A model generated the notes under the pieces. That model made no database searches, was not told where the DNA came from, and was given only the letters and a program-made list of their open reading frames with translations. Shown piece after piece: positions 15,290 through 24,140 of a DNA stretch of 38,420 nt (positions are counted from its first letter, which is position 1; the number at the start of each line of letters is the position of its first letter). The translations under genes were made by a program, and so were the position numbers. Source of the stretch: Pseudomonas sp. (GTDB taxonomy: Bacteria > Pseudomonadota > Gammaproteobacteria > Pseudomonadales > Pseudomonadaceae); the NCBI RefSeq assembly GCF_030150285.1, contig NZ_JASLGE010000050.1, positions 1-38,420 of the forward strand, written 5' to 3'.

Positions 15290-15628
15290 ATGACACTTTT
15301 ATGCGCCTCCACAGCCCTGACCGAGGGCACCAGCCGCGGGTTTGAACTCGATGCCCTGCGCGTGCTTGTGGTGCGTCGTGGAGGGCAGGTGTACGCCTAC
15401 AAAAATCGCTGCCCGCATCGCGGCGTGCCGCTGGAGTGGAAACCGGATCAGTTTCTCGATGACAGCGCCAGCCTGATCCAGTGCGCGACCCATGCGGCGC
15501 TGTTTTTGATCGAAACCGGAGAGTGCGTTGCCGGGCCTTGCGCCGGGCAATTTCTGACAGCCCTTGACTGCCACGAGGACAGCCAAGGGATATGGGTTAC
15601 GCTAGAAACGTCAGAGGATGACGTCTAA
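15290..15628 (+). CDS. Rieske [2Fe-2S] protein
   Basis: This small soluble protein of 112 residues is made of one Rieske domain. The cluster ligands are in NRCPHRGVPL (Cys-x-His) and IQCATHAALFL (Cys-x2-His), with the usual hydrophobic core GECVAGPCAGQFL after them. Stand-alone Rieske proteins can be ferredoxins for oxygenases, but no oxygenase adjoins it. It is divergent from hmuT, so it may share the iron-responsive gap; that is inferred only from position. AAGG lies upstream of the ATG. Its last 18 bases overlap the end of sfsA on the other strand. Confidence 0.88.
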   Translation: MTLLCASTALTEGTSRGFELDALRVLVVRRGGQVYAYKNRCPHRGVPLEWKPDQFLDDSASLIQCATHAALFLIETGECVAGPCAGQFLTALDCHEDSQGIWVTLETSEDDV

Positions 15629-16318
15629 ACGGCGATCGACCACCACGGCCTCGGGCGTCAGGCTGACCGCGTAAGCCAGTACCTGCACCCCGGCGGCTAC
15701 CGCCTCACGCAAAGCCGCGCCATACCCCGGGTCAATTTCATCGGCCGGGCGCACGGCGTCTATGCCTGTCAGGTTGACGCAGTACAACTGCACCGCACGC
15801 ACACCCTCCCGGGCCAGGCTGGCCAGTTCGCGCAGGTGCTTGGCACCGCGCAGTGTCACGGCATCCGGGAAAGCCGCAACCCGTGTATGGTCAAAGCCCA
15901 AAGTCACACTTTTGACCTCGACAAAGGCAAAGCCGTCCGGATATTCCAGACGGAAATCAATCCGGCTGTTTTCCTGCCCATACGCCACTTCGCGCTTGAG
16001 TGACGTAAAGCCGTTCAACTCTGTAATCATCCCCGCCAGCAGGGCTTCTTCAATCAGCCGGTTAGCGCGCCCCGTGTTCACACACGCCAGCCGCCCTTGT
16101 GGTGTTTGGCTAATTTCCCAAGTGCCAGGCAATTTGCGTTTGGGGTCATTGGAGCGGCTGAACCACACCTGCCCCCCCTCGACCATACAATTAAGCATCG
16201 AGCCGGTGTTCGGGCAGTGAAGGGTCATCAATTCGCCCGAGGCTGTTTCGATGTCGGCGAGAAAGCGCTTGTAACGCTTGATCAAACGCCCCTCTTCCAA
16301 TGCGGGTGAAAACTCCAT
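15611..16318 (-). CDS. sfsA: SfsA, DNA-binding/nuclease-like sugar fermentation stimulation protein
   Basis: This SfsA protein of 235 residues has an N-terminal OB-fold region (LIKRYKRFLADIE, then HCPNTGSM and ANRLIEEAL) and a C-terminal restriction-endonuclease-like fold. The presumed metal-binding residues are in SRIDFRLEY and FVEVKSVTL (D...E-x-K). In E. coli it affects maltose genes and binds DNA; its true role is unsettled. Its ATG overlaps the stop of the upstream aminotransferase gene by one base, so the two form an operon. It ends convergently with the Rieske gene. Confidence 0.93.
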   Translation of the reverse strand: MEFSPALEEGRLIKRYKRFLADIETASGELMTLHCPNTGSMLNCMVEGGQVWFSRSNDPKRKLPGTWEISQTPQGRLACVNTGRANRLIEEALLAGMITELNGFTSLKREVAYGQENSRIDFRLEYPDGFAFVEVKSVTLGFDHTRVAAFPDAVTLRGAKHLRELASLAREGVRAVQLYCVNLTGIDAVRPADEIDPGYGAALREAVAAGVQVLAYAVSLTPEAVVVDRRLDVIL

Positions 16319-17490
16319 CAGCCTTTCCAGCTCTGCAAACCACGGGCGATTCGTTCAACCGCTTCTTGCAGACGCGGCAAGCTTTGCGTGTAAGCAAAAC
16401 GTACGTGATGGCCTGCCTGATAACGGCCAAAATCCAGCCCCGGTGTAAACGCAATGTGCTCGGTCTCGAGAAAGTGCCGACAAAACGCAAACGCATCGCC
16501 GCCAAACGCACTGATGTCGGCATAGAGGTAAAACGCCCCTTCAGGCTCTACCGCAATGCCGAAACCCAACTCACGCAAGGCCGGCAACAGGAAGTCGCGA
16601 CGACGTCCGAACTCGGTGCGGCGCGCCTCAAGGATCGCCAGCGTCTGTGGCTCAAAACAGGCCAATGCCGCGTATTGGGCCATGCTGGGAGCGCTGATAT
16701 AGAGGTTTTGCGCCAGCTTTTCGAGGTCCGCCACTGCTTCCGGTGGTGCCACCAGCCAGCCCAGTCGCCAGCCCGTCATGCCGAAATATTTGGAGAAACT
16801 ATTGAGCACGAACGCGCTGTCATCCACTTCCAGCACACTGGTGGCATCACAGCCATAGGTCAGGCCGTGGTAGATCTCATCGACAACCAAATGCCCCTGC
16901 CGCGCCTTGACGGCCGCAGACAGTGACGCCAGTTCGTCACGGCTCAAGATCGTGCCGGTCGGGTTCGCCGGTGAGGCCACCAGCGCGCCCACGCTATCTT
17001 GATTCCAGTGGCGCTCGACCAACTCGGCCGTCAATTGATAGCGCACGTCGGGGCCCACGGGCACAAGTTGTGCAGCGCCTTCGACTAGCCTTAGGAAATG
17101 TCGGTTACACGGGTAGCCAGGGTCCGCCAACAACCAATGTTTACCCGGATCAACCAGCAGGCTACTGGCCAAAAGCAGCGCACCGGAACCTCCTGGGGTT
17201 ATCAGAATGCGTGAAGGGTCGATATTCAATCCGTAGCGCTGCTGATAAAACCCCGAGATTGCTTCACGCAATTGTGGCAACCCACGCGCGGCGGTATAGC
17301 GCGTCTTGCCGGCCGCCAACGCCGCCTGGCCTGCGGCAATAATGGGTTCGGCCGTGGTGAAGTCCGGCTCACCAATTTCCAGGTGAATGACATCGTGCCC
17401 CGCCGCCTGCAACTCATTGGCACGCGCCAGCAGCGCCATCACGTGGAACGGTTCGATCGCGCGGCTTCGCGCACTGTAAGACTGAGCCAT
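16318..17490 (-). CDS. Class I/II PLP-dependent aminotransferase
   Basis: This aspartate-aminotransferase-fold enzyme of 390 residues is soluble and cytoplasmic. The substrate loop is LEIGEPDF, the cofactor contacts are NPTG and DEIYHGLTYG, and the PLP lysine is in SFSKYFGMTGWRLGWL. The C-terminal arginine is in HHVRFAYTQSLPRL. The substrate cannot be read from sequence. I chose ATG 17490 (MAQSYSARSRAIEPF) for the AGGAAGG site upstream; an ATG 14 codons earlier is not supported. A -10-like TAGAAT (17527..17522) is a plausible promoter element. It is followed by sfsA with a one-base overlap. Confidence 0.9.
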   Translation of the reverse strand: MAQSYSARSRAIEPFHVMALLARANELQAAGHDVIHLEIGEPDFTTAEPIIAAGQAALAAGKTRYTAARGLPQLREAISGFYQQRYGLNIDPSRILITPGGSGALLLASSLLVDPGKHWLLADPGYPCNRHFLRLVEGAAQLVPVGPDVRYQLTAELVERHWNQDSVGALVASPANPTGTILSRDELASLSAAVKARQGHLVVDEIYHGLTYGCDATSVLEVDDSAFVLNSFSKYFGMTGWRLGWLVAPPEAVADLEKLAQNLYISAPSMAQYAALACFEPQTLAILEARRTEFGRRRDFLLPALRELGFGIAVEPEGAFYLYADISAFGGDAFAFCRHFLETEHIAFTPGLDFGRYQAGHHVRFAYTQSLPRLQEAVERIARGLQSWKG

Positions 17491-17802
17491 GAGCCTGCCT
17501 TCCTGGGTAAGCAAAAATCTGATTCTACCCAAGCGCTGTCACAAGAGAGAGCGAAATACCGTCTTAGACTGCGCGGCAGTAGAACCAAACAGTGCAAGCC
17601 CGGGTCATAGCTCGGCTAAAATCAATATTCAGTCACGCGTCACAGGGTCTGCACACGACCACTGGCGACAGGCTAGACAACCGGGAGTAGCGCGGCCCGA
17701 TTTGATCTGGTAAGTTCGCCCGCTTGCAGCCGCAGGGCCGGCAGGTGTCGGTGATGTTGCAATCCTGCGCAATGGATTAGAAGAACAGAGGCGGTCCATT
17801 TC
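17491..17802. other. Divergent intergenic region between aminotransferase and dksA
   Basis: This gene-free stretch of about 310 bases must hold promoters for both directions. I see -10-like TAGAAT on the minus strand (17527..17522) and TAAAAT on the plus strand (17617-17622), neither with a convincing -35. The dksA ribosome site is probably GAGG, 11 bases before its ATG. No RNA gene or repeat was recognised. Confidence 0.4.
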
Positions 17803-18243
17803 ATGCCCACACAAGCAAAGCAGCAAGGTAATCAACTGAGCGGGTTCGAGCCCTACGTTGAAAAGAAAGGCGAAGAGTACATGGGCGAGCCCATGCGCAA
17901 GCACTTCACCAAGATTTTGCAAAAGTGGAAACAGGACTTGATGCAGGAAGTCGACCGGACCGTTGATCATATGAAAGACGAAGCCGCCAACTTTCCTGAT
18001 CCTGCTGACCGCGCCAGTCAGGAAGAAGAATTCAGCCTGGAACTGCGCGCCCGCGATCGCGAGCGCAAACTGATCAAGAAAATCGACAAGACGCTGCAAC
18101 TGATCGAAGACGAAGAGTACGGTTGGTGTGAGTCGTGCGGTGTTGAGATCGGCATCCGCCGCCTCGAAGCCCGCCCTACCGCAGACATGTGCGTAGACTG
18201 CAAAACCTTGGCTGAAATCAAGGAAAAACAAGTCGGCAAATAA
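17803..18243 (+). CDS. dksA: DksA, RNA polymerase-binding transcription factor
   Basis: DksA enters the RNA polymerase secondary channel and works with ppGpp to repress rRNA promoters and activate amino acid operons. It has 146 residues. The coiled-coil tip motif DxxDxA is present in FPDPADRASQEEEF, flanked by the two long helices. The four-cysteine zinc finger is intact (C-x2-C in WCESCGVEIG and C-x2-C in MCVDCKTLAE). The N-terminal tail is the short Pseudomonas type starting MPTQAKQQ. It is followed by a good terminator, so most transcripts stop before gluQRS. Its natural targets include the rRNA promoters at the left edge. Confidence 0.97.
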   Translation: MPTQAKQQGNQLSGFEPYVEKKGEEYMGEPMRKHFTKILQKWKQDLMQEVDRTVDHMKDEAANFPDPADRASQEEEFSLELRARDRERKLIKKIDKTLQLIEDEEYGWCESCGVEIGIRRLEARPTADMCVDCKTLAEIKEKQVGK

Positions 18244-18258
18244 TCGCCGGCGTGTCAG

Positions 18259-18284
18259 ATGGGGCGTGCGAACGCCCCATTTTT
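18259..18284 (+). terminator. dksA intrinsic terminator
   Basis: ATGGGGCGT and ACGCCCCAT form a perfect 9-bp stem with loop GCGA, followed by TTTT. It begins 16 bases after the dksA stop. Confidence 0.88.
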
Positions 18285-18310
18285 GTTTCTGCAATTTGCT
18301 CTTGCCGCCC

Positions 18311-18404
18311 TGTAGCCGCTGCCGCAGGCTGCGATAAGAGCCGACGGGGCTTCACACCTCCAGGGCTGCCACGCACCCCATCGCGGCCTTTGACAGCGGC
18401 TACA
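18311..18404. repeat. REPIN: two inverted REP sequences
   Basis: TGTAGCCGCTGCCGCAGGCT (18311 onward) faces an inverted copy whose reverse complement begins TGTAGCCGCTGTCAAAGGCC (18404 downward). Together they make a 94-base long palindrome-like element typical of Pseudomonas REP doublets. It ends 12 bases before the gluQRS start, and the AGGA ribosome-binding site of that gene is at its edge. Confidence 0.85.
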
Positions 18405-18415
18405 GGATTTATGCC

Positions 18416-19312
18416 ATGACGGCTGTTTCAAATCCCTCATACATAGGGCGTTTCGCCCCTACGCCCAGTGGCCACTTGCATTTTGGCTCGTTGGTGGCTG
18501 CCCTCGCATCCTATCTCGATGCTCGTGCTGTCGGCGGGCGCTGGCTGGTGCGCATGGAAGACCTGGACCCACCACGGGAAATGCCGGGAGCCCAACAGGC
18601 CATTCTCGACGCCCTGGAGCAATACGGTTTTGAATGGGACGGCGAACTGACGCGCCAAAGCGAGCGCCACGAAGCGTATGCCCACGTCCTCAATCAACTG
18701 TTCAATCAAGGCCTGGCGTATGCCTGCACGTGCTCACGCAAACAACTCGAGCCCTACAACGGGGTTTACCCCGGATTGTGCCGTAACGCAGGTCACGCCA
18801 TGGAGAACGCCGCAATACGCCTGCGCGTTCCCGAGCTGCATTACGCGTTTGAAGACCGTGTACAGGGCACATTTGGCCAACACCTTGGGCGTGATGTAGG
18901 CGATTTCATCATTCGACGCCGCGATGGGCTGTATGCCTACCAATTAGCGGTTGTTCTGGATGACGCTGCCCAAGGCGTGACCGACATTGTGCGTGGGGCC
19001 GACCTGCTCGACTCCACTCCCCGCCAGCTATACCTGCAGGAACTGCTGGGGTTGGCACAGCCGCGCTACCTGCACGTGCCGTTGATCGTCCAGCCCGATG
19101 GCCACAAGCTCGGCAAGTCTTACCGCTCTCCCCCCCTTGCGCCCGAGCACGCTACCCCTTTGCTGCTTCGCGCCTTGCGAGCCCTGGGCCAAACGCCAGA
19201 CGACTGCCTGAGCGATGCCACCCCGCGCGAAGTCCTTGATTGGGGGATTGCACACTGGAACGCCGGGCTAATACCGCGCACGCTCACGTTGGCTGAAGCG
19301 CAATTACGCTGA
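18416..19312 (+). CDS. gluQ: Glutamyl-Q tRNA(Asp) synthetase
   Basis: GluQ-RS attaches glutamate to queuosine at the wobble base of tRNA-Asp. It is a truncated glutamyl-tRNA synthetase of 298 residues without the anticodon-binding domain. The HIGH-type motif is FAPTPSGHLHFGSL, the KMSKS-type motif is HKLGKSY, and the zinc-site cysteines are in YACTCSRKQL and PGLCRNAG. A start at ATG 18416 fits the family; AGGA lies nine bases upstream at the edge of the REPIN. Adjacency to dksA is conserved in many gammaproteobacteria, with a terminator between the two, as here. Confidence 0.95.
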   Translation: MTAVSNPSYIGRFAPTPSGHLHFGSLVAALASYLDARAVGGRWLVRMEDLDPPREMPGAQQAILDALEQYGFEWDGELTRQSERHEAYAHVLNQLFNQGLAYACTCSRKQLEPYNGVYPGLCRNAGHAMENAAIRLRVPELHYAFEDRVQGTFGQHLGRDVGDFIIRRRDGLYAYQLAVVLDDAAQGVTDIVRGADLLDSTPRQLYLQELLGLAQPRYLHVPLIVQPDGHKLGKSYRSPPLAPEHATPLLLRALRALGQTPDDCLSDATPREVLDWGIAHWNAGLIPRTLTLAEAQLR

Positions 19313-19390
19313 CACCCCTTGCAGGTTGTCAGCCATCCGTTACCATCGCCGCACGTTTTTGGGCACGCGGCCTGTAAAAGTGAGGGCAGG

Positions 19391-19567
19391 ATGTACATCT
19401 ATCGATTGGTCCTGTTGCTGGTTGTCGGGATTTACCTGTTTTCCCCCGCCATCATGGATTGGTGGATCGACGCGACGGGTGCCTGGTACAGGCCCTATCT
19501 GCTCTGGCTGATTCTGATTGTTGTGACCTTTATTTTGCAGAGTCAAAAAGATGCCGATGAGCTTTAG
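19391..19567 (+). CDS. cbrX: CbrX-like small membrane protein, overlapping cbrA
   Basis: This 58-residue protein has two hydrophobic segments (about 4-21 and 34-51: LVLLLVVGIYLF and LLWLILIVVTFIL) and a short polar C-terminus. Its last 17 bases overlap the cbrA start in another frame, which points to translational coupling. A small membrane gene in this place has, as I recall, been named cbrX in P. putida. The symbol rests on position and topology, not on a sequence comparison. AGGGCAGG precedes the ATG. A role in tuning CbrA level or activity is inferred. Confidence 0.75.
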   Translation: MYIYRLVLLLVVGIYLFSPAIMDWWIDATGAWYRPYLLWLILIVVTFILQSQKDADEL

Positions 19568-22505
19568 CCTGACCCAGATGATCCTCATCAGCGCCGCCTA
19601 CCTGCTGGTGCTGTTTGGCGTTGCCTGGATCAGTGAGCGCGGGATGATCCCGCGTGCAATCATTCGTCACCCGCTGACCTACACCTTGTCCTTGGGCGTT
19701 TATGCCAGCGCATGGGCTTTTTACGGCACCGTCGGGCTGGCCTACGAATATGGCTATGGGTTCCTGTCCAGCTACCTGGGTGTCTCTGGCGCGTTTCTGC
19801 TGGCACCCGTGCTGCTTTATCCCATTCTGAAAATCACCCGAACGTATCAATTGTCGTCCCTGGCTGACCTCTTTGCTTTCCGCTTTCGCAGCACCTGGGC
19901 CGGTGCACTGACCACGATCTTCATGCTGATTGGCGTACTGCCACTGCTGGCTCTACAAATACAGGCCGTGGCCGACTCCATCAGCATCCTGACCCGCGAG
20001 CCCGTGCAACACCGCGTGGCACTGAGCTTCTGCGCAATGATCACCCTGTTCACTATTTTCTTCGGCTCGCGGCATATCGCAACCCGCGAGAAACACGAAG
20101 GCCTGGTGTTCGCCATTGCATTTGAGTCCGTCATCAAGCTGGTCGCCATCGGCGGCGTCGGCCTGTATGCCCTGTACGGTGTGTTTGATGGCCCGCAGCA
20201 ACTTGAAGTGTGGCTGCTGCAAAACCAGACCGCGCTTGCGGCTTTGCATACACCGCTGCAAGAAGGCCCGTGGCGCACCTTGTTGCTGGTGTTTTTCGCC
20301 TCGGCCATTGTGATGCCGCACATGTATCACATGACCTTCACCGAGAACCTCAACCCCCGAGGCTTGGTTAGCGCCAGCTGGGGCTTGCCGCTGTTTCTGC
20401 TGTTGATGAGCCTCGCTGTACCGCTGATTCTGTGGGCGGGCCTCAAGCTGGGGGCGACCACCAACCCCGAATACTTCACCCTGGGCATCGGCATTGCCGC
20501 CAACAGTAAATCCTTGGCATTACTGGCCTATATCGGCGGTTTATCGGCCTCTAGCGGGCTGATTATCGTCACCACCCTCGCGCTGTCCGGCATGGCGCTG
20601 AACCACTTGGTGTTGCCACTTTATCAGCCGCCGGCCGAAGGCAATATTTACCGCTGGCTGAAGTGGACACGCCGCGCGCTGATTGTGGCCATCATCATGG
20701 CCGGCTACGGATTTTACCTGGTGCTGGGGGCCAAGCAGGATTTGGCCAACCTGGGCATCGTCGCCTTCGTCGCCACGCTGCAGTTCCTGCCAGGCGTGCT
20801 CTCTGTGCTGTACTGGCCGACGGCCAATCGACGCGGCTTTATCGCCGGGTTACTGGCGGGCATTCTGGTGTGGATGGCCAGTATGCTGTTCCCGCTGATC
20901 GGCAACTTCCAAGGGTTCTATATCCCTTGGCTAAACATGATCTACGTGCTGGACGAGACCAGTTGGCACATGGCGGCTATCGCGTCCCTCGCGGCCAACG
21001 TGCTCATGTTTACCCTGATTTCATTGTTCACCAATGCCAGCCCCGAAGAGGCCAGCGCCGCAGAAGCCTGCGCCGTCGACAATGTGCGTCGCCCGCAACG
21101 CCGTGAGCTGCATGCCGCCTCGCCACAGGAATTCGCCACTCAACTGGCCAAACCGCTGGGCGCAAAAGCCGCGCAAAAAGAGGTCGAACAGGCTTTACGC
21201 GATTTGTACTTGCCCTTCGACGAACGTCGCCCCTACGCCTTGCGTCGCCTTCGCGACCGGATCGAAGCCAACCTCTCCGGCTTGATGGGCCCCAGCGTGG
21301 CCCAGGACATGGTCGAAACCTTTCTGCCCTACAAGTCTGGCGGCGAAAACTACGTCACCGAAGACATTCACTTTATAGAAAGCCGGCTTGAGGATTACCA
21401 CTCGCGCCTGACCGGCCTGGCAGCCGAACTGGATGCCTTGCGTCGCTATCACCGCCAAACACTCCAGGAATTGCCCATGGGTGTGTGCTCACTGGCGAAA
21501 GACCAAGAGATCCTGATGTGGAACAAAGCCATGGAGGAGCTCACCGGCATACCCGCCCAGCGCGTGGTGGGCTCTCGCCTGAGTACCTTGAGCGACCCGT
21601 GGCGCGAGCTGCTGCAGGGGTTTATCGACCTGCCCGACGAACATTTGCACAAACAACACTTGGCCCTCGACGGCCAAACCCGCTGGCTGAACCTGCACAA
21701 GGCCGCGATTGACGAGCCCTTGGCACCGGGTAACAGCGGCCTGGTGTTATTGGTAGAAGACCTGACCGAAACACAAATGCTTGAAGACAAACTGGTGCAC
21801 TCCGAACGGCTGGCCAGTATCGGCCGCTTGGCAGCCGGAGTGGCGCACGAAATCGGCAACCCGGTCACAGGTATTGCCTGCCTCGCGCAAAACCTGCGTG
21901 AAGAGCGCGAAGAGGATAGCGAACTGACTGAAATCAGTAGCCAGATTCTTGAACAGACCAAGCGTATCTCACGCATCGTACAATCGTTGATGAGCTTCGC
22001 CCACGCCGGTAGCCACCAACACAACGATGAACCGGTATGCCTGGCTGAGGTGGCCCAGGATGCCATTGGTCTGCTGGCGCTCAACCGGCGCAACTTCGAA
22101 GTGCAGTTCTACAACCTGTGCGACCCCGACCATTGGGTGGACGGCGATCCGCAACGCTTGGCCCAGGTACTGATCAACTTATTGTCAAACGCCCGTGACG
22201 CCTCGCCTGCCGGCGGTGCGGTACGGGTCAAAAGCGAAGCCAGCGAGCACACCGTCGACCTGATCGTCGAGGATGAAGGCAGCGGCATCCCGAAAAACAT
22301 CATGGACCGTCTGTTCGAGCCCTTTTTCACCACCAAGGACCCGGGCGAAGGCACAGGTCTGGGCCTTGCACTGGTCTATTCCATCGTTGAAGAGCATTAT
22401 GGACAAATCACCATCGACAGCCCGGCTGACATTCAAAGCCAACGTGGAACCCGTATCAGGGTGACCCTACCGCGTCATGTCGAAGCGACGTCCGCTGTGA
22501 ACTGA
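19551..22505 (+). CDS. cbrA: CbrA, sensor histidine kinase with SLC5-type transporter domain
   Basis: This 984-residue sensor of the CbrAB two-component system controls carbon/nitrogen balance and use of amino acids such as histidine, proline and arginine. The N-terminal half (about 1-500) is a sodium/solute symporter-like domain with about 13 membrane segments. A linker (STAC-like) and PAS domain (about 630-735, QELPMGVCSL onward) follow, and then the kinase core. The phospho-acceptor is His766 in GVAHEIGNPVTG; the ATP-binding boxes are LINLLSNARDAS, VEDEGSGIP and GEGTGLGLALV. The start may be ATG 19551 or the ATG two codons later. CbrB follows after 22 bases. Confidence 0.97.
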   Translation: MPMSFSLTQMILISAAYLLVLFGVAWISERGMIPRAIIRHPLTYTLSLGVYASAWAFYGTVGLAYEYGYGFLSSYLGVSGAFLLAPVLLYPILKITRTYQLSSLADLFAFRFRSTWAGALTTIFMLIGVLPLLALQIQAVADSISILTREPVQHRVALSFCAMITLFTIFFGSRHIATREKHEGLVFAIAFESVIKLVAIGGVGLYALYGVFDGPQQLEVWLLQNQTALAALHTPLQEGPWRTLLLVFFASAIVMPHMYHMTFTENLNPRGLVSASWGLPLFLLLMSLAVPLILWAGLKLGATTNPEYFTLGIGIAANSKSLALLAYIGGLSASSGLIIVTTLALSGMALNHLVLPLYQPPAEGNIYRWLKWTRRALIVAIIMAGYGFYLVLGAKQDLANLGIVAFVATLQFLPGVLSVLYWPTANRRGFIAGLLAGILVWMASMLFPLIGNFQGFYIPWLNMIYVLDETSWHMAAIASLAANVLMFTLISLFTNASPEEASAAEACAVDNVRRPQRRELHAASPQEFATQLAKPLGAKAAQKEVEQALRDLYLPFDERRPYALRRLRDRIEANLSGLMGPSVAQDMVETFLPYKSGGENYVTEDIHFIESRLEDYHSRLTGLAAELDALRRYHRQTLQELPMGVCSLAKDQEILMWNKAMEELTGIPAQRVVGSRLSTLSDPWRELLQGFIDLPDEHLHKQHLALDGQTRWLNLHKAAIDEPLAPGNSGLVLLVEDLTETQMLEDKLVHSERLASIGRLAAGVAHEIGNPVTGIACLAQNLREEREEDSELTEISSQILEQTKRISRIVQSLMSFAHAGSHQHNDEPVCLAEVAQDAIGLLALNRRNFEVQFYNLCDPDHWVDGDPQRLAQVLINLLSNARDASPAGGAVRVKSEASEHTVDLIVEDEGSGIPKNIMDRLFEPFFTTKDPGEGTGLGLALVYSIVEEHYGQITIDSPADIQSQRGTRIRVTLPRHVEATSAVN

Positions 22506-22527
22506 GACCGTCGAGAGAACCGAATCA

Positions 22528-23961
22528 ATGCCGCATATTTTGATCGTCGAAGATGAAACAATCATCCGCTCCGCGTTACGACGCCTACTGGAGCGCAACC
22601 AGTACCAAGTGAGCGAAGCCGGCTCAGTGCAAGAGGCACAAGAGCGTTTCAGCATTCCCTCATTCGACATGATCGTCAGCGACCTGCGCTTGCCTGGCGC
22701 TCCGGGCACTGAACTGATCAAGCTGGGCCAAGGAAAGCCGGTGCTGATCATGACCAGCTATGCCAGCCTGCGCTCTGCTGTCGACTCCATGAAAATGGGT
22801 GCCGTCGACTACATCGCCAAGCCGTTTGACCACGACGAAATGCTACAGGCCGTAGCGCGTATCCTGCGTGACCGCCAGGCCGCCCAAAGCACCGCCGTCG
22901 AGCGCCCGGCAAAGGCCGGCCCCGCCGACAAAACCGCGCCCGACAACAGCAATGGCGAGATCGGCATTATTGGCTCGTGCCCGCCGATGCTCGACATGTA
23001 CAGCAAAATTCGCAAGGTAGCGCCCACAGACTCCAATGTGCTGGTGCAAGGCGAGTCCGGCACGGGTAAAGAACTGGTTGCCCGCGCCCTGCACAACCTG
23101 TCACGGCGCGCCAAGGCCCCGATGATTTCGGTCAACTGCGCGGCCATTCCCGAGTCACTGATCGAATCCGAACTGTTCGGTCACGAAAAAGGCGCGTTTA
23201 CCGGTGCCAGCGCAGGCCGGGCCGGGTTGGTCGAGGCGGCGGACGGCGGCACCTTGTTCCTTGATGAGATTGGTGAGCTGCCACTGGAAGCGCAGGCACG
23301 CCTGTTGCGCGTTCTGCAAGAAGGTGAGATCCGCCGTGTCGGTTCGGTGCAATCGCAGAAAGTGGATGTGCGCCTCATTGCGGCCACTCACCGGGACCTT
23401 AAAAGCCTGGCCAAGGTCGGACAGTTCCGTGAAGACTTGTATTACCGCCTGCACGTTATTGCCTTGAAACTGCCTGCCCTGCGTGAGCGGGGGGCCGACG
23501 TCAATGAAATCGCCAATGCCTTTCTCGCGCGTCAAAGCGCACGCATAGGTCGCACCGACCTGAAATTTGCCCCTGATGCCGAACGAGCCATCAGCCAGTA
23601 CGCGTGGCCCGGTAACGTCCGCGAGCTTGAAAATGCGGTGGAGCGGGCTGTCATCCTGTGCGAAAGCCCAGAAATATCGGCTGAACTGCTCGGCATCGAC
23701 ATTGAACTGAACGACCTGCAGGACGACGACTTCATCGGCCTGGCCCCTCAGCAGGGCATCAGCAGCGGTAACACCAGCCTGGACCCGACCGAAGACCTGT
23801 CACTGGAAGACTACTTCCAACACTTCGTTCTGGAGCATCAAGACCACATGACCGAAACCGAACTGGCCCGCAAACTGGGGGTTAGCCGCAAGTGCTTGTG
23901 GGAACGGCGCCAGCGCCTGGGCATTCCGCGCAGAAAAACGGGTGTTGTCAGCGAAAACTGA
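22528..23961 (+). CDS. cbrB: CbrB, sigma-54-dependent response regulator
   Basis: CbrB is an NtrC-family activator of 477 residues that turns on crcZ and catabolic genes with sigma-54. The receiver domain (1-120) has the acidic pair E8-D9, the phosphorylation site Asp52 in IVSDLRLPG and Lys in YIAKPF. The AAA+ domain (about 145-385) has Walker A GESGTGKE and the sigma-54 contact loop GAFTGA. The Fis-type HTH is at the end (TELARKLGVSRKCLWERRQ). The expected binding sites lie directly downstream in front of crcZ. It is cotranscribed with cbrA by spacing, though an own promoter within cbrA is possible. Confidence 0.97.
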   Translation: MPHILIVEDETIIRSALRRLLERNQYQVSEAGSVQEAQERFSIPSFDMIVSDLRLPGAPGTELIKLGQGKPVLIMTSYASLRSAVDSMKMGAVDYIAKPFDHDEMLQAVARILRDRQAAQSTAVERPAKAGPADKTAPDNSNGEIGIIGSCPPMLDMYSKIRKVAPTDSNVLVQGESGTGKELVARALHNLSRRAKAPMISVNCAAIPESLIESELFGHEKGAFTGASAGRAGLVEAADGGTLFLDEIGELPLEAQARLLRVLQEGEIRRVGSVQSQKVDVRLIAATHRDLKSLAKVGQFREDLYYRLHVIALKLPALRERGADVNEIANAFLARQSARIGRTDLKFAPDAERAISQYAWPGNVRELENAVERAVILCESPEISAELLGIDIELNDLQDDDFIGLAPQQGISSGNTSLDPTEDLSLEDYFQHFVLEHQDHMTETELARKLGVSRKCLWERRQRLGIPRRKTGVVSEN

Positions 23962-23966
23962 GCCGG

Positions 23967-24017
23967 GTAACACCTGCATCGGTGAAAAAACTGTTACCGC
24001 AGCCAATACACGTAACA
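23967..24017 (+). promoter_or_regulatory. CbrB-type upstream activating sites for crcZ
   Basis: A perfect TGTTAC-N14-GTAACA inverted repeat (23992-23997 and 24012-24017) matches the known CbrB recognition pattern. A further GTAACA at 23967-23972 and GGTAACGG near 24034 add possible half-sites. The main site lies about 100 bases before the sigma-54 promoter, the usual distance for an enhancer. Confidence 0.85.
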
Positions 24018-24021
24018 AAAG

Positions 24022-24056
24022 CCGGGTCTAACGGTAACGGAGACCCGGTTTTTTTT
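24022..24056 (+). terminator. cbrB intrinsic terminator
   Basis: CCGGGTC and GACCCGG form a 7-bp stem with a 13-base loop, followed by T8 (24049-24056). It separates cbrB from crcZ and sits between the CbrB sites and the crcZ promoter. Confidence 0.88.
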
Positions 24057-24114
24057 AGCCTTGAAAAAGCCGAAAACATGGAAAACGCCTTATTTTGCGG
24101 GGCCGCGCAAAAGT

Positions 24115-24130
24115 TGGCACGTACCCTGCA
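24115..24130 (+). promoter_or_regulatory. Sigma-54 promoter of crcZ
   Basis: TGGCAC-GTACC-CTGCA has GG (24116-24117) and GC (24128-24129) exactly ten bases apart, the hallmark of -24/-12 promoters. A start near 24141 is predicted. Confidence 0.88.
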
Positions 24131-24140
24131 ATATGTATTC

